Shown: positions 18,086 through 27,237, counted from the stretch's first letter. The stretch: DNA of 64,000 nucleotides from Desulfobacteraceae bacterium (GCA_020633955.1 JACKCP010000003.1:180841-244840), one strand, 5' to 3'. The notes: generated from the letters alone by a model not told the origin. Numbers and translations: made by a program.

Positions 18086-18547
18086 ATGAAAAAAATTGCA
18101 ATTCTTGGATTGGTTTTTGTTTTTGCTGCTGTTGTAAATTTATATGCAGAAAATTTTACAAGTGACGATGCAGTTGATCTTACTGAAAAAGCTGTTGAAC
18201 TGATACTTTCTAAGGGAATTGACAATGCAAGGGAGATACTTCATGACCAGTCAGGTGAATATATAAAAGGCGGTGGAGAACTTTATGTGTCGGTTGTTGA
18301 TTTTAACGGGGTTTGGCTTGCCTATGCTCCAAGGCCTAAAGGTGTTGGAAAATCTGTGCTGAATGTAAAAGATCCAGACGGTGTTTATCTAGTACAGGAG
18401 CTTATAAAAACTGCTAAGGAAAAAGGCAGCGGATGGGTAAAATACAGATGGCTTAATCCAAAATCAGGTAAAATTGAAAATAAGGAAGCTTATGTAAAAA
18501 GAGTTGGAAACCTTGATATGTATGCCTCAGTCGGAATCTACAAATAG
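18086..18547 (+). CDS. Secreted single-Cache-domain sensor protein
   Basis: A 153-residue exported protein with a signal peptide (residues 1-21, LGLVFVFAAVVNLYA). The mature part is one Cache domain of the sCache_2-like type: LYVSVVDFNGVWLAYAPRPKGVGKSVLN ... KGSGWVKYRWLNPKSGKIENKEAYVKRV. Such domains bind small metabolites. There is no membrane anchor or signalling domain, so it is a free periplasmic receptor. The chemoreceptor gene starts 8 bases later, so this protein probably delivers its ligand to that MCP. A good Shine-Dalgarno (GAGGAG) precedes the ATG. The ligand is unknown. Confidence 0.8.
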   Translation: MKKIAILGLVFVFAAVVNLYAENFTSDDAVDLTEKAVELILSKGIDNAREILHDQSGEYIKGGGELYVSVVDFNGVWLAYAPRPKGVGKSVLNVKDPDGVYLVQELIKTAKEKGSGWVKYRWLNPKSGKIENKEAYVKRVGNLDMYASVGIYK

Positions 18548-18555
18548 GTGAAATA

Positions 18556-20001
18556 ATGCTCTTTAAAAATAAGTCCATAGCTGTAAAACTAGGATTTATA
18601 CCAGTAAATATTATTTTTTTTATGGTTGTAATCGCATCTGTCGGATGGTGGAACAGCTTTATTCAATCAAAGGCCATGAAATATGTGGTTGAAGTTGGAG
18701 ATGAAAAAAAATCTGATACAGTAACTGCTTCTTGCCATGTTATGACAGCACAGTCAGATATCTTATATGCACTTGCCATAACAGACTCAGGTATAGATGA
18801 AGAAAGTATTGAAAAACGTAAGGAAAATGCAAATAATCTTATTATAAAGGCTAGTGAAATTTTAAAGAAGTTTCCTGAAAGATTTAGCCTTATTGAGACA
18901 GAAGCCTCAGTTTTAAAGGATGTTATTATATCTTTTGACAATTATAGAAACGCATTTATTGAAATGTCAGAAATGATTGATGTTGGAAGAATGGTTGCCA
19001 TTCCTCTGGTTCCGGATATGAAAGAGCGTTTTCAGGAGCTGAATGAAAAATTATATTCATTTGTCGAGCTTGAAAAAAGGCTTTCTTCTGAAACTTTTAT
19101 TAAAAGTGTTCAGGTTTCAAAAAAAAATAATATAATTCTTGGAGCTGTTGCTTTAATCTCTATTATAGTTTCATTTTTATTTACATTATGGATTACTGGA
19201 GCAATTACAAAACCATTAAAAAAATCTCTTGATACTCTCAAAGGTTCTACAGACCATGTTAAAAACTCAGCTTCAACTTTAGAATGTGCAACTACTGATA
19301 TTTTAAAGGGAGCATCGGATCAGGCTTCATCAATCGAGGAAACTTCAGCATCACTTGAAGAACTTAGTCACATGGGCCATAAAAATTCCGAAAGAGTGCA
19401 TAAAACCTCTGCGCTTGTAAAATCAGCTGGGGATCTTATTGAAAAGGCCTCTGATTCCATTGAAAGGCTGGACAGAGCTATACAGGATATCAGTAAGTCA
19501 GGTGACTCAATGAAAAAAATCATTACAACAATCGATGAGATTGCATTCCAGACAAATCTTCTCGCTCTTAATGCAGCTGTTGAAGCTGCAAGGGCAGGAG
19601 AGGCAGGTGCAGGGTTTTCTGTTGTTGCGGGTGAGGTGAGAAATCTTTCTGTACGAGCATCAAAGGCAGCCCATGAAACCGCAAATCTTCTTGAAATATC
19701 ACTTCAAAATACCAATAATTGTAAGGTTGTATCTTCTGAAGCAAAAGATATTTTTCATATGATTATGGACTCATCGGTTCAAATTGGGCAAATAATGGAA
19801 AATCTTTCAAAATCTTTTGGTGAAGAGCTTGAAAGTATAGAGCAGATCAACGAAGCAGTAGCACAGATAGAAAATGTTGTTGAAAAAAACAACTCCTTTG
19901 CAAGAGATTCACTTGAAAGTGCAAAAGGACTCTCATTTAAGGCCGAAGAAGTAAAAATGGTCTCAGATGAGCTCATGCTGCTTGTTCACGGTAAAAATTA
20001 A
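18556..20001 (+). CDS. Methyl-accepting chemotaxis protein with a 4HB-type sensor and no complete HAMP
   Basis: A 481-residue chemoreceptor. TM1 is at about 15-32, a helical four-helix-bundle-like periplasmic domain runs about 33-190, TM2 is at about 192-214, and the cytoplasmic signalling coiled coil about 232-481. The signalling tip IDEIAFQTNLLALNAAVEAARAGEAGAGFSVVAGEVRNLS is canonical for CheA/CheW binding. Only about 18 residues separate TM2 from the coiled coil (ITKPLKKSLDTLKG), so the HAMP is missing or strongly reduced. It is co-transcribed with the upstream Cache protein (8-base gap). No CheR-binding pentapeptide is visible at the C-terminus. Confidence 0.93.
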   Translation: MLFKNKSIAVKLGFIPVNIIFFMVVIASVGWWNSFIQSKAMKYVVEVGDEKKSDTVTASCHVMTAQSDILYALAITDSGIDEESIEKRKENANNLIIKASEILKKFPERFSLIETEASVLKDVIISFDNYRNAFIEMSEMIDVGRMVAIPLVPDMKERFQELNEKLYSFVELEKRLSSETFIKSVQVSKKNNIILGAVALISIIVSFLFTLWITGAITKPLKKSLDTLKGSTDHVKNSASTLECATTDILKGASDQASSIEETSASLEELSHMGHKNSERVHKTSALVKSAGDLIEKASDSIERLDRAIQDISKSGDSMKKIITTIDEIAFQTNLLALNAAVEAARAGEAGAGFSVVAGEVRNLSVRASKAAHETANLLEISLQNTNNCKVVSSEAKDIFHMIMDSSVQIGQIMENLSKSFGEELESIEQINEAVAQIENVVEKNNSFARDSLESAKGLSFKAEEVKMVSDELMLLVHGKN

Positions 20002-20010
20002 GAAAAACAA

Positions 20011-20177
20011 TAATTGTTCAGTTTAATTTAGAACGGCTGCGGCATTCTTTCAGAGCCTCGTTCTCGCTTAAGCTCCGAGACAGGAGATAAAAAAATTATC
20101 TCCTGAAACCTGCTCAGAAAAAATACAGCATCTGTCGACGAAACGGCTTTTTCTCAGTTTTTAAGCTGAATAGTTAC
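20011..20177. repeat. Dispersed palindromic repeat family B, copy 1 (167 bp)
   Basis: It begins 9 bases after the MCP stop. Its ends are inverted (TAATTGTTCAGTTTAA at 20011-20026; AAGCTGAATAGTTAC at 20163-20177). The middle carries CTTAAGCTCCGAGACAGGAG and ATAATTATCTCCTG-like hairpin arms, followed by CTCAGAAAAAATACAGCAT. It is the inverted counterpart of 27050-27216 and matches 41950-42115. It has no coding frame. Confidence 0.75.
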
Positions 20178-20189
20178 GAAAACTATTAA

Positions 20190-20337
20190 TTTGTGATTGG
20201 ACGAAAACGAGAATTGTTTGTTCAGTTAAGGAAAATGAAAAATTTAACCTTTAGAATACATAGAGTATTTTGAGGATTAAATTTTTAATCTGACTTTAAA
20301 ATGGACAAAAAAAGGCGTTTTCGTCAGCTGCTAATTA
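20190..20337. repeat. Dispersed repeat family A, copy 3, ending at the M48 stop codon
   Basis: It starts at TTTGTGATTGGACGAAAACG and contains TTTGTTCAGTTAAGGAA, AATTTAACCTTTAGA ... GGATTAAATTTTTAATCTGAC, and ends in TTTTCGTCAGCTGCTAATTAA. The final TTA is the reverse-strand stop codon of the M48 peptidase gene. The arms at each end are inverted copies (CGAAAACGA / GTTTTCGT), so the repeat is palindromic overall. Confidence 0.65.
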
Positions 20338-22119
20338 ATGGATACAAATTTTACTCACCTGACTTGCGTAATATTCTTTATTATCCCCTGATTTTTCAAG
20401 TGCTTTTTTGGCAAAATAGCAGGCACTGTCAAATTCATTTTTTCTGAATAATCCTTCTGCAAGAGTATCTAGAATGTATGAAGGAGGATTGTTTTTTAAA
20501 TTACAGGCCTTTTGTATAAGGGTTAAGCCTTTATCAATATTTTGGATATTTTTGTTTTCAGAGGTAATATAAAGCCATGCCAGGTTGTTTAATGTTTCCG
20601 GAAGATTTTCATTTATGGTTAAAGCTTTTTCATATGCATTAACAGCTTTTTCTTCACTTTCCAGCTCTACCATGAGGTCTCCCAGATAATGATATAGTTC
20701 AAAACTTTGCGGATTTTTTTCAAGTTCTGCCAGTATAATTTTTTCAGCATTTTTTTTAATAATTATTTCTTTATAAAAATCACTTTTAATGCCTGTGAAA
20801 AAAACAATTGATACAATAAAAAAATAAATTAAAAGACTTGAATTTACCTTTTTGTCATGCTTTTTTACAAGCGAATTATCCATCTGGCATTTGAGTAAAA
20901 ATTCTATTCTTTCCTTTATACTGTAATGATGCCAGTTTGGTTCATCATCGTTTTCATTGCTTAGCCTTGATATTTTTCTAAAAGTTGAAACAAGAGGAAA
21001 AGATGAACCTGAAACTGTAAAACTGTAAGAGTCTGCCTGCCTTTCAAAATTCCGCATGAAAAAACCAAAAACATATCTGAAAAAAAGTATGAATGATCCC
21101 ATAAATGATAAAGCTGTAAAAAGGGACATAAGGTTATTTCCTGCAATAAATGAATTTGAATTATTACTGGTTAAAAATAAAAAAATAAAAGCGGCAGGCT
21201 CAATAAGAGAATAGGTGCAGATTATAAAACCTCCGAAAATCAAAAGGTATAGAATCATGTGATTTTTTTTTATATGCCCGAATTCATGTGCAATTACTGC
21301 CTTTTTTTCATCAGGGGCAAGATAATCGCAAAATGCTTTGGTAACAAGAATGTACCTGAAATTCTTAAACAGGCCTATTACTCCGGCGGTAATTATTTTA
21401 CCCTGAAATATGGGCCACAAAAGTGCCTGTTTATATTTTACTCCTGTGTGTTTAGAAAGATTTTCCAGTATTTCAAGTGTTTCCAGGTCATCAATTTTTT
21501 TGCACTTCCAGAATTTTTTTATGATAACAGGAATAAATGCACTTATGGTAAAAACCAGCAAAGCTGCATAAATAATCTGTCCTGTAACTGACTCAGTAAA
21601 TATTTCTTTATGTTTAAATGGAATTAATTCTAAAAGATCAAAGGCTGAAGAAATTAGAAACCATGGTAAAAGAGACGGGAGTGCAAATCCAAGCTGGGTT
21701 ATAATAAATTCTTTTTTTGTTATCCCATCAAAAATATTATTTTGATAAAAATGATATCTTTCCCAGATAATAACCATCTGGACAGTAAACAAAAAAAGCA
21801 TAACTACAGGTCCAATGGTATCAATAAAGGAAATTATATTATATTTAATAAAAATTTGTGGAATCTCAAATACATAGATATTGAGGCCAAAAATTAAAAT
21901 GGCGGTTATACAAACCCTTTTTAAATATATTTTAAATAAATCGTGATTTTTGTTTAAAGCTGCTTTCCTGAAAAAGAAGTCGCTGATAAAATATATAATA
22001 ATATAAGAAAGAATTAAAATACCAATTGAAAAAAGGATACTGAAATTGTTTATTCCCTGATCTGAATACAGGATTGAAAGAATAAGTGCCGAAATAAAAT
22101 AAATTATATTTTCAAACAT
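20335..22119 (-). CDS. Membrane M48 (Ste24/HtpX-like) metallopeptidase with C-terminal TPR repeats
   Basis: A 594-residue multi-pass membrane zinc protease. It has seven or more hydrophobic segments. The catalytic HEFGH (in VIAHEFGHIKKNH, around residue 280) is followed by the third-ligand Glu in NFERQADSYSFTVSG (around 364), the M48 arrangement. A further TM helix (about 420-440) precedes three TPR-like repeats (about 450-590: YHYLGDLMVELESEEKAVNAYEKAL, NLAWLYITSEN), which would sit outside the inner membrane. Such proteins take part in membrane protein quality control or CAAX-like processing. It is monocistronic by spacing. Its stop overlaps the end of a family A repeat. Confidence 0.82.
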   Translation of the reverse strand: MFENIIYFISALILSILYSDQGINNFSILFSIGILILSYIIIYFISDFFFRKAALNKNHDLFKIYLKRVCITAILIFGLNIYVFEIPQIFIKYNIISFIDTIGPVVMLFLFTVQMVIIWERYHFYQNNIFDGITKKEFIITQLGFALPSLLPWFLISSAFDLLELIPFKHKEIFTESVTGQIIYAALLVFTISAFIPVIIKKFWKCKKIDDLETLEILENLSKHTGVKYKQALLWPIFQGKIITAGVIGLFKNFRYILVTKAFCDYLAPDEKKAVIAHEFGHIKKNHMILYLLIFGGFIICTYSLIEPAAFIFLFLTSNNSNSFIAGNNLMSLFTALSFMGSFILFFRYVFGFFMRNFERQADSYSFTVSGSSFPLVSTFRKISRLSNENDDEPNWHHYSIKERIEFLLKCQMDNSLVKKHDKKVNSSLLIYFFIVSIVFFTGIKSDFYKEIIIKKNAEKIILAELEKNPQSFELYHYLGDLMVELESEEKAVNAYEKALTINENLPETLNNLAWLYITSENKNIQNIDKGLTLIQKACNLKNNPPSYILDTLAEGLFRKNEFDSACYFAKKALEKSGDNKEYYASQVSKICIH

Positions 22120-22292
22120 ATTGCTTGTTCTTTCTTGTTTATGATTTCTACAAAAAAACTTTTTTTAAGGCATCCCCAGAAATATAATACATTGATAACC
22201 AAAAGCATTTGTAATTATTCACCTCAAAATTCAGCTTGCTGACAGATGTTGTTTTTTTTTATTTGATTTTATATGTCAAAATCTGAAACAGA

Positions 22293-22838
22293 TCAGTTAA
22301 AGCGTTCGGCAAGTTTTATATATCTTTGCTTTTCACTGTAAATACAACCGCAGTACTCCTGTCTGTACATTCCAAGTTCCTTGGATTTTTCTATTGCATA
22401 ATTCCATCCAGACCTGAAATCTTCATAGTAGAACTTAACCCCGTTTTGTTTTCCAAGAGATTGTGCAATTTCAATTATTTTTTCGTGGTTCTGCTGCCTG
22501 CTGTATAAGAGAGTAGAGGAAAAATATTCAAATTTTCCCCTTTTTGCAAGTTTTACAGTTGCATAAATACGGTCGTAGTAGCATATCTGACACCTGTTTG
22601 CTTCCCTGAAACAGGCTTTCCTTAAAAACTCTTCCATTTCATATCCTTTTTGCCATATCATTGGAAGATTTGAGTCTTCAGCAAATTTTTTAAGAGTTTC
22701 CTCCCTTTTCATGCACTCTGTTAGAGGGTGAATATTGTGTCTGTAAAAAAAACCCATTACTTCAAAGTTTTTTTCCCTAAGCTTCTCCAGGGGATAAATT
22801 GTGCATGGACCGCAGCATGTATGTAAGAGAAGTTTCAT
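22293..22838 (-). CDS. queH: Epoxyqueuosine reductase QueH
   Basis: QueH reduces epoxyqueuosine to queuosine in tRNA, the last step of Q synthesis, and replaces the cobalamin-dependent QueG. The 181-residue protein has the signature LLLHTCCGPCTIYPL (Cys8, Cys9, Cys12), a CxxC in NRCQICYYD, and a C-terminal EYCGCIYSE pair. These Cys cluster to bind Fe-S and a metal ion. It overlaps yggS by 4 bases. The start at 22838 is preceded by an adequate ribosome site inside yggS. Confidence 0.93.
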   Translation of the reverse strand: MKLLLHTCCGPCTIYPLEKLREKNFEVMGFFYRHNIHPLTECMKREETLKKFAEDSNLPMIWQKGYEMEEFLRKACFREANRCQICYYDRIYATVKLAKRGKFEYFSSTLLYSRQQNHEKIIEIAQSLGKQNGVKFYYEDFRSGWNYAIEKSKELGMYRQEYCGCIYSEKQRYIKLAERFN

Positions 22839-23524
22839 TTATAATTTCTTTCTCCAAATATTTTTGTTCCAACCCTTACCATTGTAGCTCCGAATTTAAT
22901 TGCAATATGAAAGTCATCTGACATTCCCATTGAAAGTTCCGTCATTTCAAGATTCTCAAATTTGCTGTTTAAATTTTGAAGGGTATTTTGCAAAAGTGAA
23001 AAATGTTTTTCTGCCTCATCTTCTTCCATTCCAAAAGGAGGGATTGCCATTAATCCAAGAATTCTGATATTTTTTAAATTAATTAATTCTTCAAAGATTT
23101 TTTCAGCATCTTCTGGCATTATCCCTGATTTCTGCTCTTCCTTACCTGTATTAATCTGGATTAGAATATCTTGAATTTTGTCAATGTCTTTAGCCCGCCT
23201 GTTTATTTCCTTTGCAAGTTTTATTGAATCAACCGAATGGATAAGGTCAAAGTATTTTACTGCAAACTTTGCCTTGTTTGACTGGAGTCCACCAATAAAA
23301 TGCCAGGTTATGTCTTTTCTGTTTATTGTATCGATTTTTTCCATTGCTTCCTGAATATAGTTTTCTCCAAAATCATATTGTCCGGACTCTGCTGCTTCTA
23401 ATACAGATGTATATGGTTTTGTTTTGCTTACTGCTATAAGTTTTGGAAAGTCATTTCTTCCAGACTTGATACAGGCATTTTTTATATTATTTTTTATTTC
23501 TTCAAGATTTTTTTCTATACTCAT
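22835..23524 (-). CDS. yggS: YggS-family PLP-binding protein
   Basis: A pyridoxal-phosphate homeostasis protein (PLPBP) with an alanine-racemase-like barrel fold but no catalytic domain. The 229-residue length is typical. The PLP lysine is in KLIAVSKTKPY, and GENYIQEA, WHFIGGLQSNKAK and MGMSDDFHIAIKFGATMVRVGTKIFG are all family signatures. It starts 1 base after maf and overlaps queH by 4 bases. Confidence 0.93.
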   Translation of the reverse strand: MSIEKNLEEIKNNIKNACIKSGRNDFPKLIAVSKTKPYTSVLEAAESGQYDFGENYIQEAMEKIDTINRKDITWHFIGGLQSNKAKFAVKYFDLIHSVDSIKLAKEINRRAKDIDKIQDILIQINTGKEEQKSGIMPEDAEKIFEELINLKNIRILGLMAIPPFGMEEDEAEKHFSLLQNTLQNLNSKFENLEMTELSMGMSDDFHIAIKFGATMVRVGTKIFGERNYK

Positions 23525-24115
23525 CTATTCTATTATCCTTTCCCTTTCCATAAGCTCAATAACCTGACTTAACGGAAGACCGACAACATTTGTATACGAG
23601 CCTTCGATTGATGTTGCAAATGAGGCTGCCTTAGATTGAATCCCGTAGCCTCCTGCCTTGTCAAAAGGCTCTTTTGTACTAATGTACCAGCTGATTTCAT
23701 CAAATGAAAGCCTTCTAAAACTTACTTTTGTTTTAGATGCAAGAGTTGTAATTTTTTCTGCCTGCGGTGAAATAAGAGAAAAACCGGTTATTACTTCATG
23801 GGTATTTCCGCTTAGCATTGTCAGCATATCTTTTGCTTCTTCATCTGATTTTGGTTTTAAAAGAATTTTATTTTTAAAAACAACAATTGTATCAGCTCCG
23901 AGAACATAATAATTTGTCCTGGTATTTACAACATCAAGAGCTTTGAAATAAGCAAGCATTTTTGCAAAATCTTCAGGGTTCTGCCCATCATATTCGGGTT
24001 CACTAAATCTGCTTTCAATTACTTTTGGATAAATTCCGGCAGAGTTTAAAAGTTCAAGCCGTCTTGGAGATTTTGAAGCCAGTATTAAGGGTTTATGATT
24101 TTTTTTAAATTCCAT
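23525..24115 (-). CDS. maf: Maf-family nucleoside triphosphate pyrophosphatase
   Basis: A 196-residue Maf-like nucleotide pyrophosphatase, which hydrolyses non-canonical or standard pyrimidine NTPs and is linked to septum inhibition. Diagnostic motifs are LASKSPRRLELLNSAG, the VLGADTIVVF metal/base segment, and FDKAGGYGIQSKAASFATSIEGSYTNVVGLPL. It is the first gene of a three-gene unit with yggS and queH, and is 69 bases from nth. Confidence 0.93.
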   Translation of the reverse strand: MEFKKNHKPLILASKSPRRLELLNSAGIYPKVIESRFSEPEYDGQNPEDFAKMLAYFKALDVVNTRTNYYVLGADTIVVFKNKILLKPKSDEEAKDMLTMLSGNTHEVITGFSLISPQAEKITTLASKTKVSFRRLSFDEISWYISTKEPFDKAGGYGIQSKAASFATSIEGSYTNVVGLPLSQVIELMERERIIE

Positions 24116-24184
24116 GATTCCTCATTATTAAATTTTTAAAACCATTTGTTATCAAAAATAATGATATTTTAAAACAGGATCAAA

Positions 24185-24847
24185 CTATCTTTTTTTGTCG
24201 ACACCTATTTGTCTGCAATATTGAGTTACAGGACATTTAGAGCAATGGGGGGATATTGGCCTGCAAATTGTCTGGCCAAAGGCAACTAGTATTTCATTAT
24301 ATATTATCCAGTATTTTTCAGGCAGTTTTTTTCTAAGCTCAGATTCTGTTTGTTCAGGATTTTTTGTATGAACATACCCGATTCTGTTTGAAATCCTGTG
24401 AACATGAGTATCAACGCATATTGCCGGTATTTTATATCCTTCTGCAAGGACCAGATTTGCAGTTTTTCTTCCAACACCTGGAAGTTCAAGAAGATCATCC
24501 ATTGAATCAGGTACTTTTCCACTGTATTTTTCAATTAAAATTTTACTTATTTCAATGATTCTTCCTGCTTTAGTCGGGTAAAATCCAACAGGATAGATAA
24601 GCTGTTCAATTTCTTTTTTATCAAGTCTAAGCATTTCATCAGGGGTTTTTGCTTTGGAAAAGAGTTTTTTTGTTGCTTCAATAGTTACTTCATCCTTGGT
24701 TCTCAAGGATAAAAGAGTTGAAATAAGTATTTCATAGGGAGAGGCGCCCTTGATAGAGATAAAAGTAATAACAGGGGAATTCCATTTTTTATACTCATTT
24801 TCAAGGATTGAAATAAATTTGTGTATGGGAAATTTTTTTAAGGCCAA
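24185..24847 (-). CDS. nth: Endonuclease III
   Basis: A bifunctional DNA glycosylase/AP lyase removing oxidised pyrimidines. The 220 residues contain the helix-hairpin-helix LPGVGRKTANLVL with the catalytic Lys, and CVDTHVHRISNRIG with the catalytic Asp. The 4Fe-4S ligands have the canonical C-X6-C-X2-C-X5-C spacing in CRPISPHCSKCPVTQYC. The active site looks intact. Confidence 0.95.
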   Translation of the reverse strand: MALKKFPIHKFISILENEYKKWNSPVITFISIKGASPYEILISTLLSLRTKDEVTIEATKKLFSKAKTPDEMLRLDKKEIEQLIYPVGFYPTKAGRIIEISKILIEKYSGKVPDSMDDLLELPGVGRKTANLVLAEGYKIPAICVDTHVHRISNRIGYVHTKNPEQTESELRKKLPEKYWIIYNEILVAFGQTICRPISPHCSKCPVTQYCRQIGVDKKR

Positions 24848-25236
24848 TTTTTATTCCTTTAGTTTATAAAAGCATTTTAATTTTCATGCTTGAACTGAAC
24901 GATGTTTTTTTACCATGCAACCGCATTTTTTAAAGTTTTCTGCTTTATATTAAATAACTGGATGAAAACCGGGTTTTTTTGTTCAGCAGAAATTTAGTTT
25001 ACCAACTATTTAATAGTAATAATAACAGGCTTTATCAAATACTTTGTTGTTTATGAGACTTGTTTGTAATATGGTAAACATTGTTTAATTAAAAAAATAG
25101 TGTATGTTTAACAGAAAAAAGATGCATTTTATTTTAATTTATTGTAATACAGGTTCTATGCTTTTTTTTGAAATGAAAGTATTTCCAATATTTTCAAATC
25201 TTTATTAACTAATTAAATTTTAAGGGAGATTTTTGT
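24848..25236. promoter_or_regulatory. nth / satP divergent intergenic region with a partial repeat A
   Basis: This 389-base region separates divergent genes. At 24950-25010 is a partial copy of repeat family A (ACTGGATGAAAACCGG then TTTTTTTGTTCAGCAG). Closer to satP, 25075-25087 is a 13-bp palindrome TAAACATTGTTTA inside an AT-rich block. TTGTTT (25081-25086) and TATGTT (25104-25109), 17 bases apart, could be a promoter pair. I cannot show which signals act. The GGGAG before 25237 is a good ribosome site for satP. Confidence 0.45.
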
Positions 25237-25806
25237 ATGGAACACCAGAGTGAACTGGCCAATCCTGCACCTCTTGGTCTTATGGGATTTGGCATGACAA
25301 CAGTTCTACTAAACCTTCACAATGCAGGTTTTTTTGAAATGAGTGCTGTAATTCTTTCAATGGGAATTTTTTACGGCGGTCTTGCACAGGTTGTGGCCGG
25401 AATGATGGAGTTTAAAAAAGGTAATACCTTTGGAACTACAGCATTTACCTCTTACGGTTTTTTCTGGCTAAGTCTTGTTGGAATAATTTATCTTAATGGA
25501 AAGTTCTGCATACCAGAGAATACTCTCACCTTTATGGGATGGTATCTTTTGTTATGGGGAGTTTTCACGTGTTTTATGTGGATAGGCACATTGAAGTCAT
25601 CAAAGGCCATGCAGTTTGTTTTTCTTTCTTTAACAATTCTTTTTTTCATGCTTGCAATAAAAGATTTTTTTGGATTACATGGAATTTATGCAAAAATAAC
25701 AGGAATTGAAGGAATAATCTGTGGCGGTTCTGCAATATATTTTGCAATGGCCCAGGTTTTAAATGAAGTTTATGGAAGAGACGTACTTCCAGTTGGAGCA
25801 AAATAA
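25237..25806 (+). CDS. satP: SatP/AceTr-family acetate-succinate transporter
   Basis: A 189-residue inner-membrane permease with six helices, of the acetate uptake family (GPR1/FUN34/YaaH). The signature NPAPLGLMGFGMTTVLLNLHNAGFF opens the first helix, and GGLAQVVAGMMEFKKGNTFGTTAFTSYGFFW follows, both characteristic of SatP. It allows proton-linked or channel-like uptake or release of acetate, which fits an anaerobe that oxidises or excretes acetate. It is monocistronic, followed directly by a terminator hairpin. Confidence 0.92.
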   Translation: MEHQSELANPAPLGLMGFGMTTVLLNLHNAGFFEMSAVILSMGIFYGGLAQVVAGMMEFKKGNTFGTTAFTSYGFFWLSLVGIIYLNGKFCIPENTLTFMGWYLLLWGVFTCFMWIGTLKSSKAMQFVFLSLTILFFMLAIKDFFGLHGIYAKITGIEGIICGGSAIYFAMAQVLNEVYGRDVLPVGAK

Positions 25807-25815
25807 AAAAAGTTT

Positions 25816-25850
25816 AACAGGCAGAAAGTTTTTTTCTGCCTGTTCGTTTG
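25816..25850. terminator. Bidirectional terminator between satP and the Cys-rich gene
   Basis: AACAGGCAGAAA at 25816-25827 pairs with TTTCTGCCTGTT at 25833-25844 around a short T loop, then a T-rich tail follows. The hairpin lies 9 bases after the satP stop and 7 bases before the stop of the convergent Cys-rich gene, so it can serve both. Confidence 0.8.
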
Positions 25851-25851
25851 T

Positions 25852-26526
25852 TTAATATGTGTAAAGTTCAAGAATTGAAGCAAGCCTTTTTTCCAAATCA
25901 GGACCTATCCTTTTTGCAAAAATATCAAGACTTATAATGGCATTTACTGCACTGTCCTTTTGTGATGCACCTGAAAGTCTTGCAGCCATGAAAGTGTTTA
26001 AAATTTCTATATCTCTGTATTTTTCCTTGAGCGGTTCAAGTGAAAGTGATTTGTCATTGGAATTAAGCCTTTTAAGATATTCCTGCAGCAGAAAATATGA
26101 AGCTGATCTCCATAGAGTTTCCTGGGTGTCGGCAAATGGCAGATGAAACCTGGCCATTGGTTTGAAAAAGTCAGTGTGAGGACATTCACTTGTTGCAATT
26201 AAAAGCCCCATAAGTGATTTTAAACCGTTTTGAACACTTGTTTCACAATAAATGTCTCTATTTCCTATTTTTACTATCACACATGTCTTGTCATAGGAAA
26301 TGATTCCAGAAAAAAAGTCAACAGCCTGTTCAAGATTTTCTGCAACAGGGCAGTATTCCTTCTCATTGTCAAAAGGGCAGTGTGAACATTTATTATATCT
26401 GAGCTCGCACCATTTGGGTAAATTTGTATTTTTTGGTTTTATCAGGGTTATTGTTTTTTCATCTATATCAATGCTGAAGTTTCTTTGATTTTTATCTTCA
26501 AGGATAAATGTATATAAAATATTCAT
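25852..26526 (-). CDS. Conserved-looking Cys-containing protein of unknown function
   Basis: Not recognised with certainty. The 224-residue soluble protein has an N-terminal beta-rich part (ILYTFILEDKNQRNFSIDIDEKTITLIK) and then a Cys cluster at about 49-60 (CSHCPFDNEKEYCPV, with the pattern CxxCPF...YCP). This looks like a small metal site or disulfide pair. A further SECPHTDFFKPMARFHLPFAD (about 113-133) is Pro/His-rich. The C-terminal half is helical. It resembles domain-of-unknown-function proteins seen in sulfate reducers, but I cannot give a family number. It stands alone, convergent with satP. Confidence 0.6.
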   Translation of the reverse strand: MNILYTFILEDKNQRNFSIDIDEKTITLIKPKNTNLPKWCELRYNKCSHCPFDNEKEYCPVAENLEQAVDFFSGIISYDKTCVIVKIGNRDIYCETSVQNGLKSLMGLLIATSECPHTDFFKPMARFHLPFADTQETLWRSASYFLLQEYLKRLNSNDKSLSLEPLKEKYRDIEILNTFMAARLSGASQKDSAVNAIISLDIFAKRIGPDLEKRLASILELYTY

Positions 26527-26639
26527 ACTAATTGTCCTGTCTAAACAGCTTATGGTCTCAAGCTGAGTTTTATGCCAATTTATATGTGAGAATCAGAATT
26601 AAACTTTAAAAATATTCAAGTATATTAAAAGCCATATTT

Positions 26640-26695
26640 TTACATCCCTGAACTGAACAAAAATTTTAGTTTGGAGTCAACCACTCTGTAAAAAA
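26640..26695. repeat. Partial repeat A in the 777-base gap before mqnE
   Basis: CCCTGAACTGAACAAAAATTTTAG and TTTGGAGTCAACCACTC resemble the end of family A. The surrounding 26527-27049 is very AT-rich, with no open frame and no structured RNA that I can recognise. Confidence 0.4.
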
Positions 26696-27049
26696 TTGAC
26701 TCAGGATAATTTTTTTTAGCAATGTAGATTTTAGGTAATTAAATTTTAAAAAATCTAAGTTTAATGAACAAAATTTATTTTTTAATTGAATCAAATGAAA
26801 TTTCAAAATTTTTTAAAGTAAGTCTTAAAATTTGAAAATTCAATACAGGTTATAATTTGACCCTGTTTACTTAAAAATGCAAGTTTAAATTAGTGCCAGA
26901 AGGTAAACGGTATTTTATGCCTTTTGCTGAAGCAATATTCAATATTTGACCTTCAAAAAATCCATTTATCATTTCAGTTAATTTTTTCATATTTCCTGTA
27001 GTTAAGAAAAAAATCAGGTTTTCTATCTAAAATTAATTAATAAGTTTAA

Positions 27050-27216
27050 GTAACTATTCAGCTTAAAAACTGAGAAAAATCCGTTTTGGCAGCGGCTGCT
27101 GTATTTTTTCTGAGCCGGTTTCAGGAGATAGTTTTTTATCTCCTGGCCCGGAGCTTAAGCGAGAAAGAGACTCAGAAAGAATGCAGCAGCAGTTCTAAAT
27201 TGAACTAAACAGTTAC
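27050..27216. repeat. Dispersed palindromic repeat family B, copy 2 (167 bp)
   Basis: It starts GTAACTATTCAGCTTAAA and ends AACTAAACAGTTAC, with inverted ends. The centre has CAGGAGATA and TATCTCCTG around a short T-rich loop (about 27122-27145), giving a strong hairpin, then GAGCTTAAGCGAGAAAGAGA. It is in the opposite orientation to 20011-20177 and ends 21 bases before the mqn promoter. Confidence 0.78.
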
Positions 27217-27237
27217 AAGTTTTAAAATGAAATATTA

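Noticed and set aside
24848..25236. A sigma-54 promoter or riboswitch before satP
   Set aside because: No TGGCAC-N5-TTGCA pattern and no recognisable riboswitch core were found.
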